The notes under the pieces were generated by a model. It saw nothing but the letters and a program-made list of their open reading frames with translations, was not told where the DNA came from and did no database searches. From positions 1 through 50,933 of the forward strand of contig JALSKC010000062.1 in assembly GCA_026989055.1 (NCBI GenBank): a stretch of DNA of 50,933 nt, written 5' to 3'. The first letter of the stretch is position 1, and each line of letters opens with the position of its first letter. A program made the translations under genes and the position numbers. Origin of the DNA: Paracoccaceae bacterium (GTDB lineage Bacteria; Pseudomonadota; Alphaproteobacteria; Rhodobacterales; Rhodobacteraceae). Shown here one piece after another: positions 42,740-50,707 of this stretch.

Positions 42740-44181
42740 CGACCCCGCCCAGGCCCGCCTCGCGCCCCGACAGGGTTTCGCTGCTGCGCTACCTGCGCCT
42801 GTTCCGGCGCGATATCCTCTCGGCCCAGCCGGAGCGGCTCTACCGCGCCCGCATGGCCGAGTTCCGCACGCCCTTCTTCCGCTCCTTTCTCGTCAACCAG
42901 CCCGATCTGGTGCGCCTGGTGCTCAACGAGCGCCCGCTGGACTTTCCCAAGTCCTCGCGCATCTCCGAAGGGCTGCGCCCGCTGCTGGGCGATTCGGTGT
43001 TCCTGACCAACGGGGCGCAGTGGCAGCGCCAGCGCCGGATCATCGACCCGGCTTTCGAGGGCGGGCGCCTGCGCGAAAGCTTTCCGGCGATGCTGGAGGC
43101 CGGCCGGGCGGCGGTGGCGCGGCTGCACGACGCCCCGGGGCGCTTCGAGGCCGAGGCCTTCGCAAGCCATGTGGCGGCCGACGTGATCTTCCGCACCCTG
43201 TTCTCGATCCCGATCACCCACCAGATTGCGGCGCGGGTCTTTGTCTCCTTCCGCGCCTACCAGTGCCTGCAGCCGATCCTGAACCTCGCAGCCTTCATCC
43301 CCCTGCCACGCTGGGTGCCGCGCCTGCACCGCCCCGGCGTGCGGCGACGTGCGCGCGAGATCCGCGCCCTGATCGAGGCGCTGACCGCCGAGAGGATGCA
43401 GGCCATCGCCGCCGGCGAGGCGCCCGATGATCTGGCGACCAAGATCATGACCCGGGCCGACCCCGAAACCGGCACCAGATTCGATACCGCCGAGATGGTG
43501 GACCAGGTGGCGATCTTCTTCCTCGCCGGGCACGAAACTTCCGCCTCGGCGCTGGCCTGGGCGCTTTACCTGCTGGCCGCCTTCCCCGAGGCCCAGGAAC
43601 GGGTTGCGGAAGAAGCGTTCTCTATTCCTGAAAACCCTGATTTCACAGATATTTCAAGTCTTTCCTTCACGCGAAGCGTGTTCCGCGAGACGCTGCGCCT
43701 CTACCCGCCGGTGCCGATGCTGGTCCGCCAGGCCACGAAATGCGAGCATTTCCGCGACCGGCAGGTGCCGCCGGGCAGCCAGATCGTGATCAGCCCCTGG
43801 CACATGCACCGCCACCGCAGGATGTGGGAGCACCCCGACGAATTCGACCCCGATCGCTTTGCCACCGGAAACGGCAGGGCCTGCCTGCGCGAGGCCTATC
43901 TGCCGTTCTCGAGCGGACCGCGGGCATGCCCCGGGGCCGGTTTCGCGATGCTCGAGGGGCCGCTTCTGCTCGCGCTTCTGTTGCGCGCCTTCCGGTTCCG
44001 CCCCCTGGCCGGCCGCGAGCCCGTGCCCGAAGCCCACCTGACGGTGCGCGCGCGCGACGGAATCTGGCTGGAGGCGCTCCCGCGTCGGGACCCTGCCGGC
44101 GCAAAGGCGGGCAACCCGGCAAACCCGGCAGGGGCCGTGGCAGGCCCCGGCAGGGGAGGGGCCCAGGCGCCACACGCCTGA
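42736..44181 (+). CDS. Cytochrome P450
   Basis: This haem monooxygenase has all P450 landmarks: the I-helix AGHETSA (oxygen activation), the ExxR pair E318/R321 in RETLRLYPP, and the haem ligand C398 in FSSGPRACPGAGF. The 481-residue length includes a Gly/Ala-rich tail of about 30 residues. A stretch encoding residues 296-312 is unusually AT-rich compared with the rest. The start overlaps the hydrolase stop. Substrate is unknown; the coupling to a lipase-like protein suggests a lipid or fatty acid. Confidence 0.95.
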   Translation: MTTPPRPASRPDRVSLLRYLRLFRRDILSAQPERLYRARMAEFRTPFFRSFLVNQPDLVRLVLNERPLDFPKSSRISEGLRPLLGDSVFLTNGAQWQRQRRIIDPAFEGGRLRESFPAMLEAGRAAVARLHDAPGRFEAEAFASHVAADVIFRTLFSIPITHQIAARVFVSFRAYQCLQPILNLAAFIPLPRWVPRLHRPGVRRRAREIRALIEALTAERMQAIAAGEAPDDLATKIMTRADPETGTRFDTAEMVDQVAIFFLAGHETSASALAWALYLLAAFPEAQERVAEEAFSIPENPDFTDISSLSFTRSVFRETLRLYPPVPMLVRQATKCEHFRDRQVPPGSQIVISPWHMHRHRRMWEHPDEFDPDRFATGNGRACLREAYLPFSSGPRACPGAGFAMLEGPLLLALLLRAFRFRPLAGREPVPEAHLTVRARDGIWLEALPRRDPAGAKAGNPANPAGAVAGPGRGGAQAPHA

Positions 44182-44730
44182 AGAGGCCGGCTGGCGGTCG
44201 TGCGCGTCTCAGCGCTTCCGGATTCCGGAAAAGGCGGCATTCCGGAAAAGGCGGCGCTGGTCGCCGGCCCTCCGCCATCCCCGTGCCGACGGTTCGGGGC
44301 CGGCTGCGGCGATGGCGCGATCCGTCCTCTTGCCGATCGCGGCGCATGGCGGCTTGTCCCGGCCGGCCCACGAACGGAACCGCAAGTTTCGCCGTCCGAC
44401 CACCGTCGCAACCTGCCGACGCCCGATCTTGTCAAACGCTTCTGCTCCAGGCCCGGGCCGTGCCGCAAAATGGCCCCGCGGCGCGAAGCCGGCGCCCGAT
44501 TGCCCGCCACGCGCCTTTCCTGCCGGTTCCAGGCGCGGGAGGCGCCCGCGCGGGGTCGCGGTCTGGCCGGCGGTGTCGTTTTCCGTTGCAAAGAGGCGGA
44601 AACTGCCGGTGACGGGGGCGCGTTCCGCGATATCCGGGGCACGGGGAGCCGATGCCGGCGGCAGCAGCAGCGGCAGCGGCCGGTAACCGGCGGAACGGGC
44701 GGCAGCACAGGGAGCAGGTCAGGCGGAAGA
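44182..44730. other. Long region upstream of the MttB-family gene
   Basis: These 549 bases hold no gene I can support. Open frames cross it on both strands but none resembles a known family. It starts with a tandem 17-base repeat. No riboswitch of a class I recognise is visible, and no convincing promoter is seen. Confidence 0.5.
44222..44255. repeat. Tandem 17-base repeat, two exact copies
   Basis: ATTCCGGAAAAGGCGGC occurs twice head to tail, about 40 bases after the P450 stop. Confidence 0.8.
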
Positions 44731-46272
44731 ATGACAGCGGAGCGGACAAGGCGCAGGCGCAGCGGCGGCGGGGCGGCCCGGCGGGCCGAGCGCAGTGCGC
44801 TGCGGGTGGAGGCGGCGCGCTACATCGCGCGCAACATTCCCGATTTCGACATCCTCACCGAGGAGGCGCTGGAGATCATCGAAGCCAACGCCGAAACCGT
44901 GCTGGAGGAGATCGGGGTGGAATTTCCCGAAAACCCCGCGGCGCTGGCGCTCTGGCGCGAGGCCGGCGCCGAGGTCGAGGGCACGCGGGTGCGCATCCCG
45001 CGTGGGCTGGCCCGCAAGCTGTGCGCAAGCGCGCCCTCGCGTTTCACCCAGCACGCCCGCAACCCGGAGCGCAACGTCGAGATCGGCGGGCGGAACCTGG
45101 TGCTGGCCCCGGTCTACGGCCCGCCCTTCGTGCGCGATCTCGACGGCACCCGGCGCTATGCCACGATCGAGGATTTCCGCAACTTCGTGCGCCTGGGGCA
45201 GATGTCGAAATGGCTGCATCACTCGGGCGGCACCCTGTGCGAGCCCACCGACGTGCCCGTCAACAAGCGCCACCTGGAGATGCTGCTGGCGCACATGACG
45301 CTGTCCGACAAGCCCTTCATGGGTTCTGTCACCGCCCCGGAAAACGCCCGCGATTCGGTGGCGATGGCGAAGATCCTGTTCGGCGAGGCCTTCGTGGAGA
45401 GCCATGTGGTGATGACCTCGCTCGTCAACATCAACTCGCCGCTCACTTTCGATGCCACCATGATGGGGGCGCTGGAGGTCCATGCGCGGGCGGGGCAGGC
45501 CTGCATCGTCTCGCCCTTCATCGTCGGCGGCGCGATGGCGCCGGTGTCGGTGGCCGGGACGCTCACCCAGGTTCTGGCCGAGGTCATGGCCGGGGTGGCC
45601 TATGCGCAGCTGATCCGCCCCGGGGCGCCGGTGATCTTCGGCACCTTCGTCACCTCGATCGACATGAATTCCGGCGCGCCCACCTTCGGCACCCCCGAGG
45701 CAGCCCAGATCACCCTCGGCGCCGGGCAGCTGGCCCGCCGGCTGGGGCTGCCCTACCGATCGGGCGGGGCCTTCACCGGCTCCAAGCTGGCCGACGCCCA
45801 GGCCGGATATGAAAGCGCCAATTCGCTGAATGTCGCGCTGATGGCGGGCGTCAACTTCATGCTGCACGCGGCCGGCTGGCTGGAGGGCGGGCTGGTGGCA
45901 AGCCTCGAGAAGTTCGTGCTCGATGCCGACCAGCTGGGCGTTCTGCACAGGCTGGCCGGCGGCGTGGATCTCGGCGAGAACGGGCAGGGGATGGCGGCCA
46001 TCCGCGAGGTTGGCCCCGGCGGCCACTACCTGGGCTGTGCCCATACCCAGGCCAATTTCCGCGAGGCCTTCTGGCGCTCGGAGGTGCTGGACTACAAGCC
46101 CTTCGAGACCTGGGAAGAAGAGGGCGCGCGCGATTCCCGGGCCCTGGCCGGCGAACGGGCGAGGGCGCTTCTGGCCGCCTGGGAGGCCCCGGCGCTCGAT
46201 CCGGCCCGGCGCGAGGCGCTGGAGGATTACGTGGCCCGGCGCAAGGCGGAGATGCCCGACGTCTTCGGTTAG
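44731..46272 (+). CDS. MttB superfamily methyltransferase, non-pyrrolysine
   Basis: The 513-residue protein belongs to the trimethylamine methyltransferase (MttB, COG5598) family. Members demethylate quaternary amines such as glycine betaine (MtgB) and pass the methyl group to a corrinoid protein. There is no in-frame TAG, so no pyrrolysine is used, as in MtgB-type members. Typical segments are ETVLEEIGVEFPE, GPPFVRDLDG, LVNINSPLTFDATMMGALE, GTFVTSIDMNSGAPTFGTPE and GGHYLGCAHTQANFREAFW. The N-terminus is Arg-rich. The ATG follows GCGGAAGA. The likely partner corrinoid protein is 18 kb away at 25661-26374. Confidence 0.92.
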   Translation: MTAERTRRRRSGGGAARRAERSALRVEAARYIARNIPDFDILTEEALEIIEANAETVLEEIGVEFPENPAALALWREAGAEVEGTRVRIPRGLARKLCASAPSRFTQHARNPERNVEIGGRNLVLAPVYGPPFVRDLDGTRRYATIEDFRNFVRLGQMSKWLHHSGGTLCEPTDVPVNKRHLEMLLAHMTLSDKPFMGSVTAPENARDSVAMAKILFGEAFVESHVVMTSLVNINSPLTFDATMMGALEVHARAGQACIVSPFIVGGAMAPVSVAGTLTQVLAEVMAGVAYAQLIRPGAPVIFGTFVTSIDMNSGAPTFGTPEAAQITLGAGQLARRLGLPYRSGGAFTGSKLADAQAGYESANSLNVALMAGVNFMLHAAGWLEGGLVASLEKFVLDADQLGVLHRLAGGVDLGENGQGMAAIREVGPGGHYLGCAHTQANFREAFWRSEVLDYKPFETWEEEGARDSRALAGERARALLAAWEAPALDPARREALEDYVARRKAEMPDVFG

Positions 46273-46324
46273 GTCCCTCAGCGGCGGGCGGCGACATGGC
46301 CGGCGGGGCCTGCCGCTCCCGACC

Positions 46325-46621
46325 TCAGGCAGCCTTGCGTCGTCGGGCCAGCAGCCCGGCCTCGGCCATCAGCGCGATCAGAAGCTCCACGTGGCGGGCC
46401 GCGCTGTAGCCTGCATCGCCCGCCCTGCGGGTTTCTTCCATCTCCGCCTCGGCGGCCATCAGCCGGCGCAGGGCAGTCGCCGGAGCGGGCGGGGAAGCGG
46501 TTTTCAGCAGCCGCTTCAGATCGCGTTCGCGCACATAGTCGGCCAGGCCGAATCGGGCAGCCCGGATCAGCAGCCTGGGGCGGCGCACGGAGGACAGGTC
46601 GGTCACGGGATCGTTGGTCAT
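46325..46621 (-). CDS. DUF6477 family protein
   Basis: The 98-residue protein matches a small family common in Rhodobacterales (DUF6477). Characteristic are LSSVRRPRLLIRAARFGLADYVRERDL and GDAGYSAARHVELLIALMAEAGLL. Function is unknown; the sequence is mostly helical and basic. The ATG at 46621 follows AGGGAA with 8 bases of spacing. It is divergent from the DUF6456 gene, and the 264-base AT-rich spacer probably regulates both. Confidence 0.82.
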   Translation of the reverse strand: MTNDPVTDLSSVRRPRLLIRAARFGLADYVRERDLKRLLKTASPPAPATALRRLMAAEAEMEETRRAGDAGYSAARHVELLIALMAEAGLLARRRKAA

Positions 46622-46760
46622 CGGCAAGGTTCCCTGCTGTGGATTCCGGAGCAGGGTGGCACAACCTGAACGGGTGTTGCGGGGGTGGCGCCAGCAGCGC
46701 GCGCAGGATCGATAAAATTTTTACGAAATTGAAACGATACTCTGCCTGGCGACGGGAATA

Positions 46761-46788
46761 TTAACAATCCGGTAACGAGATCAACCAT
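46761..46788. promoter_or_regulatory. CtrA-like sites in divergent promoter region
   Basis: TTAA, seven bases, GTAA (46761-46775) is one base from the full CtrA site TTAA-N7-TTAA. TCAACCAT (46781-46788) is one base from the half site TTAACCAT. Both lie in the AT-rich spacer between DUF6477 and DUF6456 genes. CtrA control is a possibility only. A perfect TTGACA at 46806-46811 has no good -10 match. Confidence 0.35.
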
Positions 46789-46885
46789 AGGTTGTTGTCG
46801 CAAATTTGACACGAATGCGACTGTTTTCCGGTTGGTAGGGGCTGTCCAGCGTCGGTTGTCGCGAGTTGAACAGGACGGATCAGAC

Positions 46886-48049
46886 ATGGAAAACCGATCA
46901 GGGGGGAAGAATGCGCCGGCACCGGGCGGCTTGCCGGGCTGGCTGCCGCGGGCAACTCTGAACTACATCGGCCACATCGAACGGGGACAATCGATCAGGC
47001 AGCTGGCCAGGCATGCCGGCTGTCACCCTTCGACTGTGCTGCGCCAGGTGCGTCGGATCGAACAGCGGCGCGACGATCCGCTGTTCGACGAGGCGCTTTC
47101 GGCAATCGGCGCGCAACTGCGTCGCGCCATGCCGCCGGATGCCGCCGCCAACGGGGAATGCACTGACAGCAAGGATGATACGGGAATGACCAGACATGCC
47201 AGCGAGGAAGCACAGGCCGGGGCGCCGGGCGAAGAGCTGATCGCCTCCGAAGGGCGGCGGATCCTGCGGCGGCTGAGCGAGCCGGGGGCCTGCCTTGCGG
47301 TTGCCCGCGACATGGAAAAGGCGGTCGTGGTGCGCGAAGCCTCCGACGGGCGGGCGGTGCGCACCGCGGTCGTGGATCGGCAGGTGGCCCAGGCGATGGC
47401 CCTGAGGGAGTGGATCGCCAGCGCGGATCAGGGCCGGGTGGCACGCTACCGGATCACCTCGGTCGGCCGCGCCGCGCTCAAGCGCCTGCTGGCCGAGGCG
47501 GAAACCGCGCGGGCGGGGTTTCAGGAAGATGCCGCCAGCTTCCGGGCCCAGCACGGGGACTTCTCCCCGCGCGCCATCGACGACCCGCACAGCGGCGCTC
47601 GGCGGCGGGTGCGATACAATCATGCCGAGAGTCCGGTGGCGGCGCTGGCCCGGCGCAAGGACAAGTCCGGCCGCCCGTTCCTGAGCCCGGATCTGGTGGC
47701 CGCGGCCGAACGCCTGCGCGAGGATTTCGAACTGGCGCAGATGGGGCCGCGGGTTGCCCAGGACTGGGAGCGCTTCCTGACCGGAGGCGACCGCGGATCC
47801 TTCATGCCCGACAGCGGGACCGGCAACGGGCCGGCCGCCGCCCGGGCACGGGTCAACGCGGCGCTGCGCGATCTCGGGCCCGGGCTGGGCGATGTGGCGC
47901 TTCGGGTCTGCTGTTTCCTGGAAGGGCTGGAAGCGGCCGAAAAGCGGATGGGCTGGGCCGCCCGTTCGGGCAAGGTGGTGCTGCGAATTGCGCTGCAGCG
48001 GCTCCGGCGGCATTACGATTCCCTGGGCGGAAACAACCTGATCGGCTGA
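46886..48049 (+). CDS. DUF6456 helix-turn-helix protein
   Basis: The 387-residue protein begins with a helix-turn-helix region (GQSIRQLARHAGCHPSTVLRQVRRIEQRRDDPL, about residues 34-66). A middle winged-helix-like part follows (ITSVGRAALKRLL). The C-terminal DUF6456 domain contains YNHAESPVAALARRKDKSGRPFLSPDLVAAAERLREDFELAQM. It is probably a DNA-binding regulator typical of Rhodobacterales, targets unknown. The ATG at 46886 follows AGGACGGA; an earlier in-frame start at 46832 has no such support. Confidence 0.85.
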   Translation: MENRSGGKNAPAPGGLPGWLPRATLNYIGHIERGQSIRQLARHAGCHPSTVLRQVRRIEQRRDDPLFDEALSAIGAQLRRAMPPDAAANGECTDSKDDTGMTRHASEEAQAGAPGEELIASEGRRILRRLSEPGACLAVARDMEKAVVVREASDGRAVRTAVVDRQVAQAMALREWIASADQGRVARYRITSVGRAALKRLLAEAETARAGFQEDAASFRAQHGDFSPRAIDDPHSGARRRVRYNHAESPVAALARRKDKSGRPFLSPDLVAAAERLREDFELAQMGPRVAQDWERFLTGGDRGSFMPDSGTGNGPAAARARVNAALRDLGPGLGDVALRVCCFLEGLEAAEKRMGWAARSGKVVLRIALQRLRRHYDSLGGNNLIG

Positions 48050-48102
48050 GGAGTCGAGGGGCAGGGCGGCAGACGCCGGTTTTCCGGCTGTCGTGCGGGC
48101 GA

Positions 48103-48152
48103 CCGTTGCCGTGCGGGCGGCCGTTGCCGTGCGGGCGGTCGTTGCCGTGCGG
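48103..48152. repeat. Tandem 18-base repeat downstream of DUF6456
   Basis: CCGTTGCCGTGCGGGCGG occurs at 48103-48120 and 48121-48138, with a partial third copy to 48152 and a partial copy before 48103. It lies in noncoding DNA between convergent genes. Confidence 0.8.
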
Positions 48153-48245
48153 AGAGCGGAAGCCTGCCGCCCGATGCCGTCTCGGACGACAGCCGGGGCG
48201 GCGAGGCAGGGCGCGGCAGCGATCCCCGCTGCCGGCTGGCGTAAC

Positions 48246-48674
48246 CTAGTTGACCCGCTCGCCCATCACCCACCGATCCACGATGATCTCGATATCCAGG
48301 TCCGGCGCCAGACAGCGGGCCTCTTCCAGAACGATCTGTGGCCGGGGCAGGTCGGTGACCATGATCCGCAGCCGGCCGCGCCAGCCGCGCGCCTGCAGGT
48401 GCAGCGCGATGTCGATACAGTCGAAATTCCGGCACAGCAACGGCGAGAGAACCACATCCGGCGTCCGCTCCTCCAGCACCGCGTCGAGGTCGCGAAAGTC
48501 GCGAAACAGGATCTCGGAGTTCCAGGGAAGGCTGCGGCCGCTGCGCCGCCAGTGCTGCAGGTCTCCGACCGCGATCACCACGAGCCCCCCGGACGCGGAC
48601 GGGTCCACCTCGGCCCGGGTGTTTCCGGTGGCAACATCACCGTGGGCACCGGCGCAGGGCGGCTTCTGCGACAT
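48246..48674 (-). CDS. Uncharacterised 142-residue protein
   Basis: I do not recognise a family with confidence. The alternating beta-alpha pattern (GLVVIAVGDLQ, SEILFRDFRDLDAVLEERTPDVVLSPLLC, DCIDIALHLQARGWRGRLRIMVTDLPRP, LDIEIIVD) resembles a receiver-like fold. Asp, Thr and Lys of a true response regulator are not in the standard places, so it may be a pseudo-receiver. The ATG at 48674 follows GGGGAAG at good spacing. An AT-rich, palindrome-rich region lies upstream. Confidence 0.72.
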   Translation of the reverse strand: MSQKPPCAGAHGDVATGNTRAEVDPSASGGLVVIAVGDLQHWRRSGRSLPWNSEILFRDFRDLDAVLEERTPDVVLSPLLCRNFDCIDIALHLQARGWRGRLRIMVTDLPRPQIVLEEARCLAPDLDIEIIVDRWVMGERVN

Positions 48675-48755
48675 GATGAACTTCCCCAGCTTTGCCGGCC
48701 CTAGCCGGAGCGTTTCGTTTCTCCCTGCGCGTTAACTCGTCCTTACGTTGTATTA

Positions 48756-48783
48756 CTTATATCCGATTGCAAGCCTGGTGCAA
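48756..48783 (-). promoter_or_regulatory. Candidate promoter of the 142-residue protein gene
   Basis: On the minus strand TTGCAC (48783-48778) and TATAAG (48761-48756) are 16 bases apart, about 80 bases before the start codon. The -10 match is good (5/6) and the -35 match is weak. Confidence 0.3.
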
Positions 48784-48785
48784 TC
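48765..48785. repeat. Inverted repeat overlapping the candidate -35
   Basis: GATTGCA, seven bases, TGCAATC is a perfect 7-base inverted repeat. It overlaps the candidate -35 element of the minus-strand gene and could be an operator. Confidence 0.5.
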
Positions 48786-48857
48786 ACCGCCGGCGTTTCC
48801 GCATTCCGCGCATTTCCGGCCTCCCGTGGCCGCTCTTGTCTTGATGACCGTTCGGCC

Positions 48858-48884
48858 GTCTTATCCGATAAGACATATTATGTC
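48858..48884. promoter_or_regulatory. Two overlapping palindromes upstream of aroQ
   Basis: GTCTTATC-C-GATAAGAC (48858-48874) is a perfect 8-base inverted repeat with one central base. It overlaps GACATA-T-TATGTC (48872-48884), a perfect 6-base inverted repeat also with one central base. Such nested symmetry in an AT-rich spacer suggests one or two dimeric regulators. Confidence 0.5.
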
Positions 48885-49076
48885 ATCTATTGTCGTTGAT
48901 TGCCGTTGCTGGCGCGCGCAATCACGCGGATCGGCCACGCGGATCGGCAGCTGAAGCACATCTGAGGCGCTGGAGGCCCCTGCGGCCGGCGATCGCGGCT
49001 GGCCACTCGACAAGGGCACCGCTTTGCCATTACCTCTTTGCCACTACCTAATGCCGCAAGCGTGGACGAGGTCAGA

Positions 49077-49565
49077 ATGCATTCCCTGCTGGTCCTGAAC
49101 GGCCCGAACCTGAACCTGCTGGGCACCCGCCAGCCGGAGATCTACGGCCGGACGACCCTTGCCGACATCGAGGCGCTGTGCGCGGCCACGGCGCGCGAGG
49201 TCGGCGCCCGGGTCAGCTGCTGGCAGTCGAACCACGAGGGCGCCCTGGTCGAGGCGATCCAGCAGGCGCGCAGGAGCCATGACGGGATCATCCTCAACGC
49301 CGGGGCCTATACCCACAGCTCGATCGCCCTGATGGACGCCATAGCCGCCACCGGCCTGCCGACGGTGGAACTGCACCTGTCCAACATCCATGCGCGCGAG
49401 CCTTTCCGCCAGCGCTCCTTCATCGCTCCGGTGGCCGTCGGCCAGATCTGCGGCTTCGGCGCGAACGGCTACCGGCTGGCGATCCTCGCGCTCGTCGAGC
49501 ATCTGCAACGGCGGGCCGGAACCGAAAGCGACGCAACCGACGGCCCGCCGACGGAGACGCGCTGA
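49077..49565 (+). CDS. aroQ: Type II 3-dehydroquinate dehydratase
   Basis: AroQ catalyses the third step of the shikimate pathway as a cytoplasmic dodecamer. The 162 residues fit the family, with the N-terminal LLVLNGPNLNLLGTRQPEIYG (catalytic Arg and Tyr), QSNHEGALVEAIQ, LNAGAYTHSSIAL and ELHLSNIHAREPFRQRSFIA (catalytic His). The ATG at 49077 follows GAGG with 6 bases of spacing. Its stop overlaps the start of the LuxR gene, coupling the two, an unusual partnership. Confidence 0.96.
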   Translation: MHSLLVLNGPNLNLLGTRQPEIYGRTTLADIEALCAATAREVGARVSCWQSNHEGALVEAIQQARRSHDGIILNAGAYTHSSIALMDAIAATGLPTVELHLSNIHAREPFRQRSFIAPVAVGQICGFGANGYRLAILALVEHLQRRAGTESDATDGPPTETR

Positions 49566-50317
49566 TGTCGCGCTTCCTGGATTTCGTGGAACAGGTGGTC
49601 GAGGCGCCGGCCATCAACGACGTGTGGCAGATCCTGATGGCCGAGATGAAGGGCTTCGGCTTCGACCGGCTGCTTTACGCCTTCACCCGCTTCCGGCGGG
49701 GCAACTCCTTCGGCGATCCGCGCGACATCCTGGTGCTTTCCAACCACTCGAAGGAATTCCTGCAGGAATTCATCGACAACGGGCTCTATTTTCATGCTCC
49801 GATGGTGAAATGGGCGGCGGAAAATGTCGGCGCCCGTTCCTGGGGATGGATGGAAAAGCCTCCCTCCGAGCTCACGCCCGAAGAGGCAAGGCTGCTGGAA
49901 TTCAACCGGAGAATGGGGATCCGGGCCGGCTATTCGATCAGTTTCAAGGATGTTTCCAGCCGCGCCAAGGGAGCGATCGGGCTGGTGGCCGGCCCGGGCA
50001 TGAGCCAGCGCGATGCCGATGCCGTCTGGGTGGAGCACGGCCGGCTGATCGTCCAGATGAACAATGTCGCGCACCTGAAGATCACGAGCCTGCCCTGCGA
50101 TTCCGGCCGGAAGCCGCTGACCACGCGGCAGCGCGAGGTTCTGGAGTGGGTCGGCGAAGGCAAGACCTTGCAGGAAATCGCAACGATCATGGGGGTGAGC
50201 CGCTCCACCGTGGAAAAGCACCTGCGTCTTGCCCGCGAAGCGCTCGATGTGGAAACGAGCACCCAGGCAGTGCTGAAGGCAACGATCCAGAACCGGATCT
50301 TCCTGGTCGATTCGTGA
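49565..50317 (+). CDS. LuxR-type transcriptional regulator (solo)
   Basis: The 250-residue protein has an autoinducer-binding-type N-terminal domain and a LuxR helix-turn-helix (PLTTRQREVLEWVGEGKTLQEIATIMGVSRSTVEKHL) at about residues 182-220. No luxI synthase gene is in the window, so it is a solo here. The usual ligand-pocket pattern YxxxDP reads YFHAP, with the Asp replaced, and the expected Trp and Tyr before it are not obvious. Ligand may differ from acyl-homoserine lactone. Its ATG overlaps the aroQ stop. Confidence 0.9.
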   Translation: MSRFLDFVEQVVEAPAINDVWQILMAEMKGFGFDRLLYAFTRFRRGNSFGDPRDILVLSNHSKEFLQEFIDNGLYFHAPMVKWAAENVGARSWGWMEKPPSELTPEEARLLEFNRRMGIRAGYSISFKDVSSRAKGAIGLVAGPGMSQRDADAVWVEHGRLIVQMNNVAHLKITSLPCDSGRKPLTTRQREVLEWVGEGKTLQEIATIMGVSRSTVEKHLRLAREALDVETSTQAVLKATIQNRIFLVDS

Positions 50318-50341
50318 TTCCGTTATTTGTTTCCGTGATTT

Positions 50342-50355
50342 GGCGGCGCGCCGCC
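50342..50355. repeat. Perfect GC palindrome after LuxR gene
   Basis: GGCGGCGCGCCGCC lies 25 bases after the LuxR stop. No T run follows, so its role as a terminator is unclear. Confidence 0.4.
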
Positions 50356-50463
50356 GATACGGGCGGCGCCGGTCGCGGGAGCGCCCGCTCAGGCAGGAGA
50401 TTCGCTCCGGGACTGGCGAATTCGCGCATTCGCCGGCCGCGCGGCACCGGAAGGCATCAAGGC

Positions 50464-50643
50464 ATGGAACCAGCTTCGAAACAGGAAAAGGTAAGGGAAT
50501 CCATACTTGCCGCTTCGGCGCAAAACCGCAACATGGACTCGTTCCGTGAGTGGTGGCATTTTGCCAGGGAACGGCGGGCTGGTGGAAACGCGCATTACGG
50601 TTTCGATCAGCCCGCATCGGACAAGCCTGCGCAGACCGTGTGA
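50464..50643 (+). CDS. Possible 59-residue protein
   Basis: I do not recognise this frame. It encodes a charged, soluble peptide with a distinctive DSFREWWHFARERRAGG segment and uses fewer G/C third positions than neighbouring noncoding frames would. AAGGC abuts the ATG, a poor ribosome binding site; a second ATG at 50533 is possible. A strong intrinsic terminator lies 65 bases downstream, so something is transcribed toward it. It could be a small protein gene or a small RNA. Confidence 0.35.
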   Translation: MEPASKQEKVRESILAASAQNRNMDSFREWWHFARERRAGGNAHYGFDQPASDKPAQTV

Positions 50644-50707
50644 GTGGCGCGTGCAGGCGTGGTCTGGTCGTGACCGCCCTCATCCCCAACATCGGGGCGG
50701 GCACGGG

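Larger units (their letters stand above)
48675..49076. other. AT-rich divergent region before aroQ
   Basis: These 402 bases separate the 142-residue protein gene (minus) from aroQ (plus). It is clearly less GC-rich than its surroundings and contains three inverted repeats, two of them overlapping, plus a direct repeat of ACGCGGATCGGC near 48925-48950. No gene is supported. Confidence 0.55.

Noticed and set aside
44200-44730. An in-frame upstream extension of the MttB-family gene.
   Set aside because: The extension is low-complexity and contains a tandem repeat; the start at 44731 has a purine-rich site and gives a normal family length.
48748-48954. A 68-codon frame on the plus strand in the AT-rich spacer before aroQ.
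   Set aside because: It crosses several palindromes, has no ribosome binding site and an unlikely composition.
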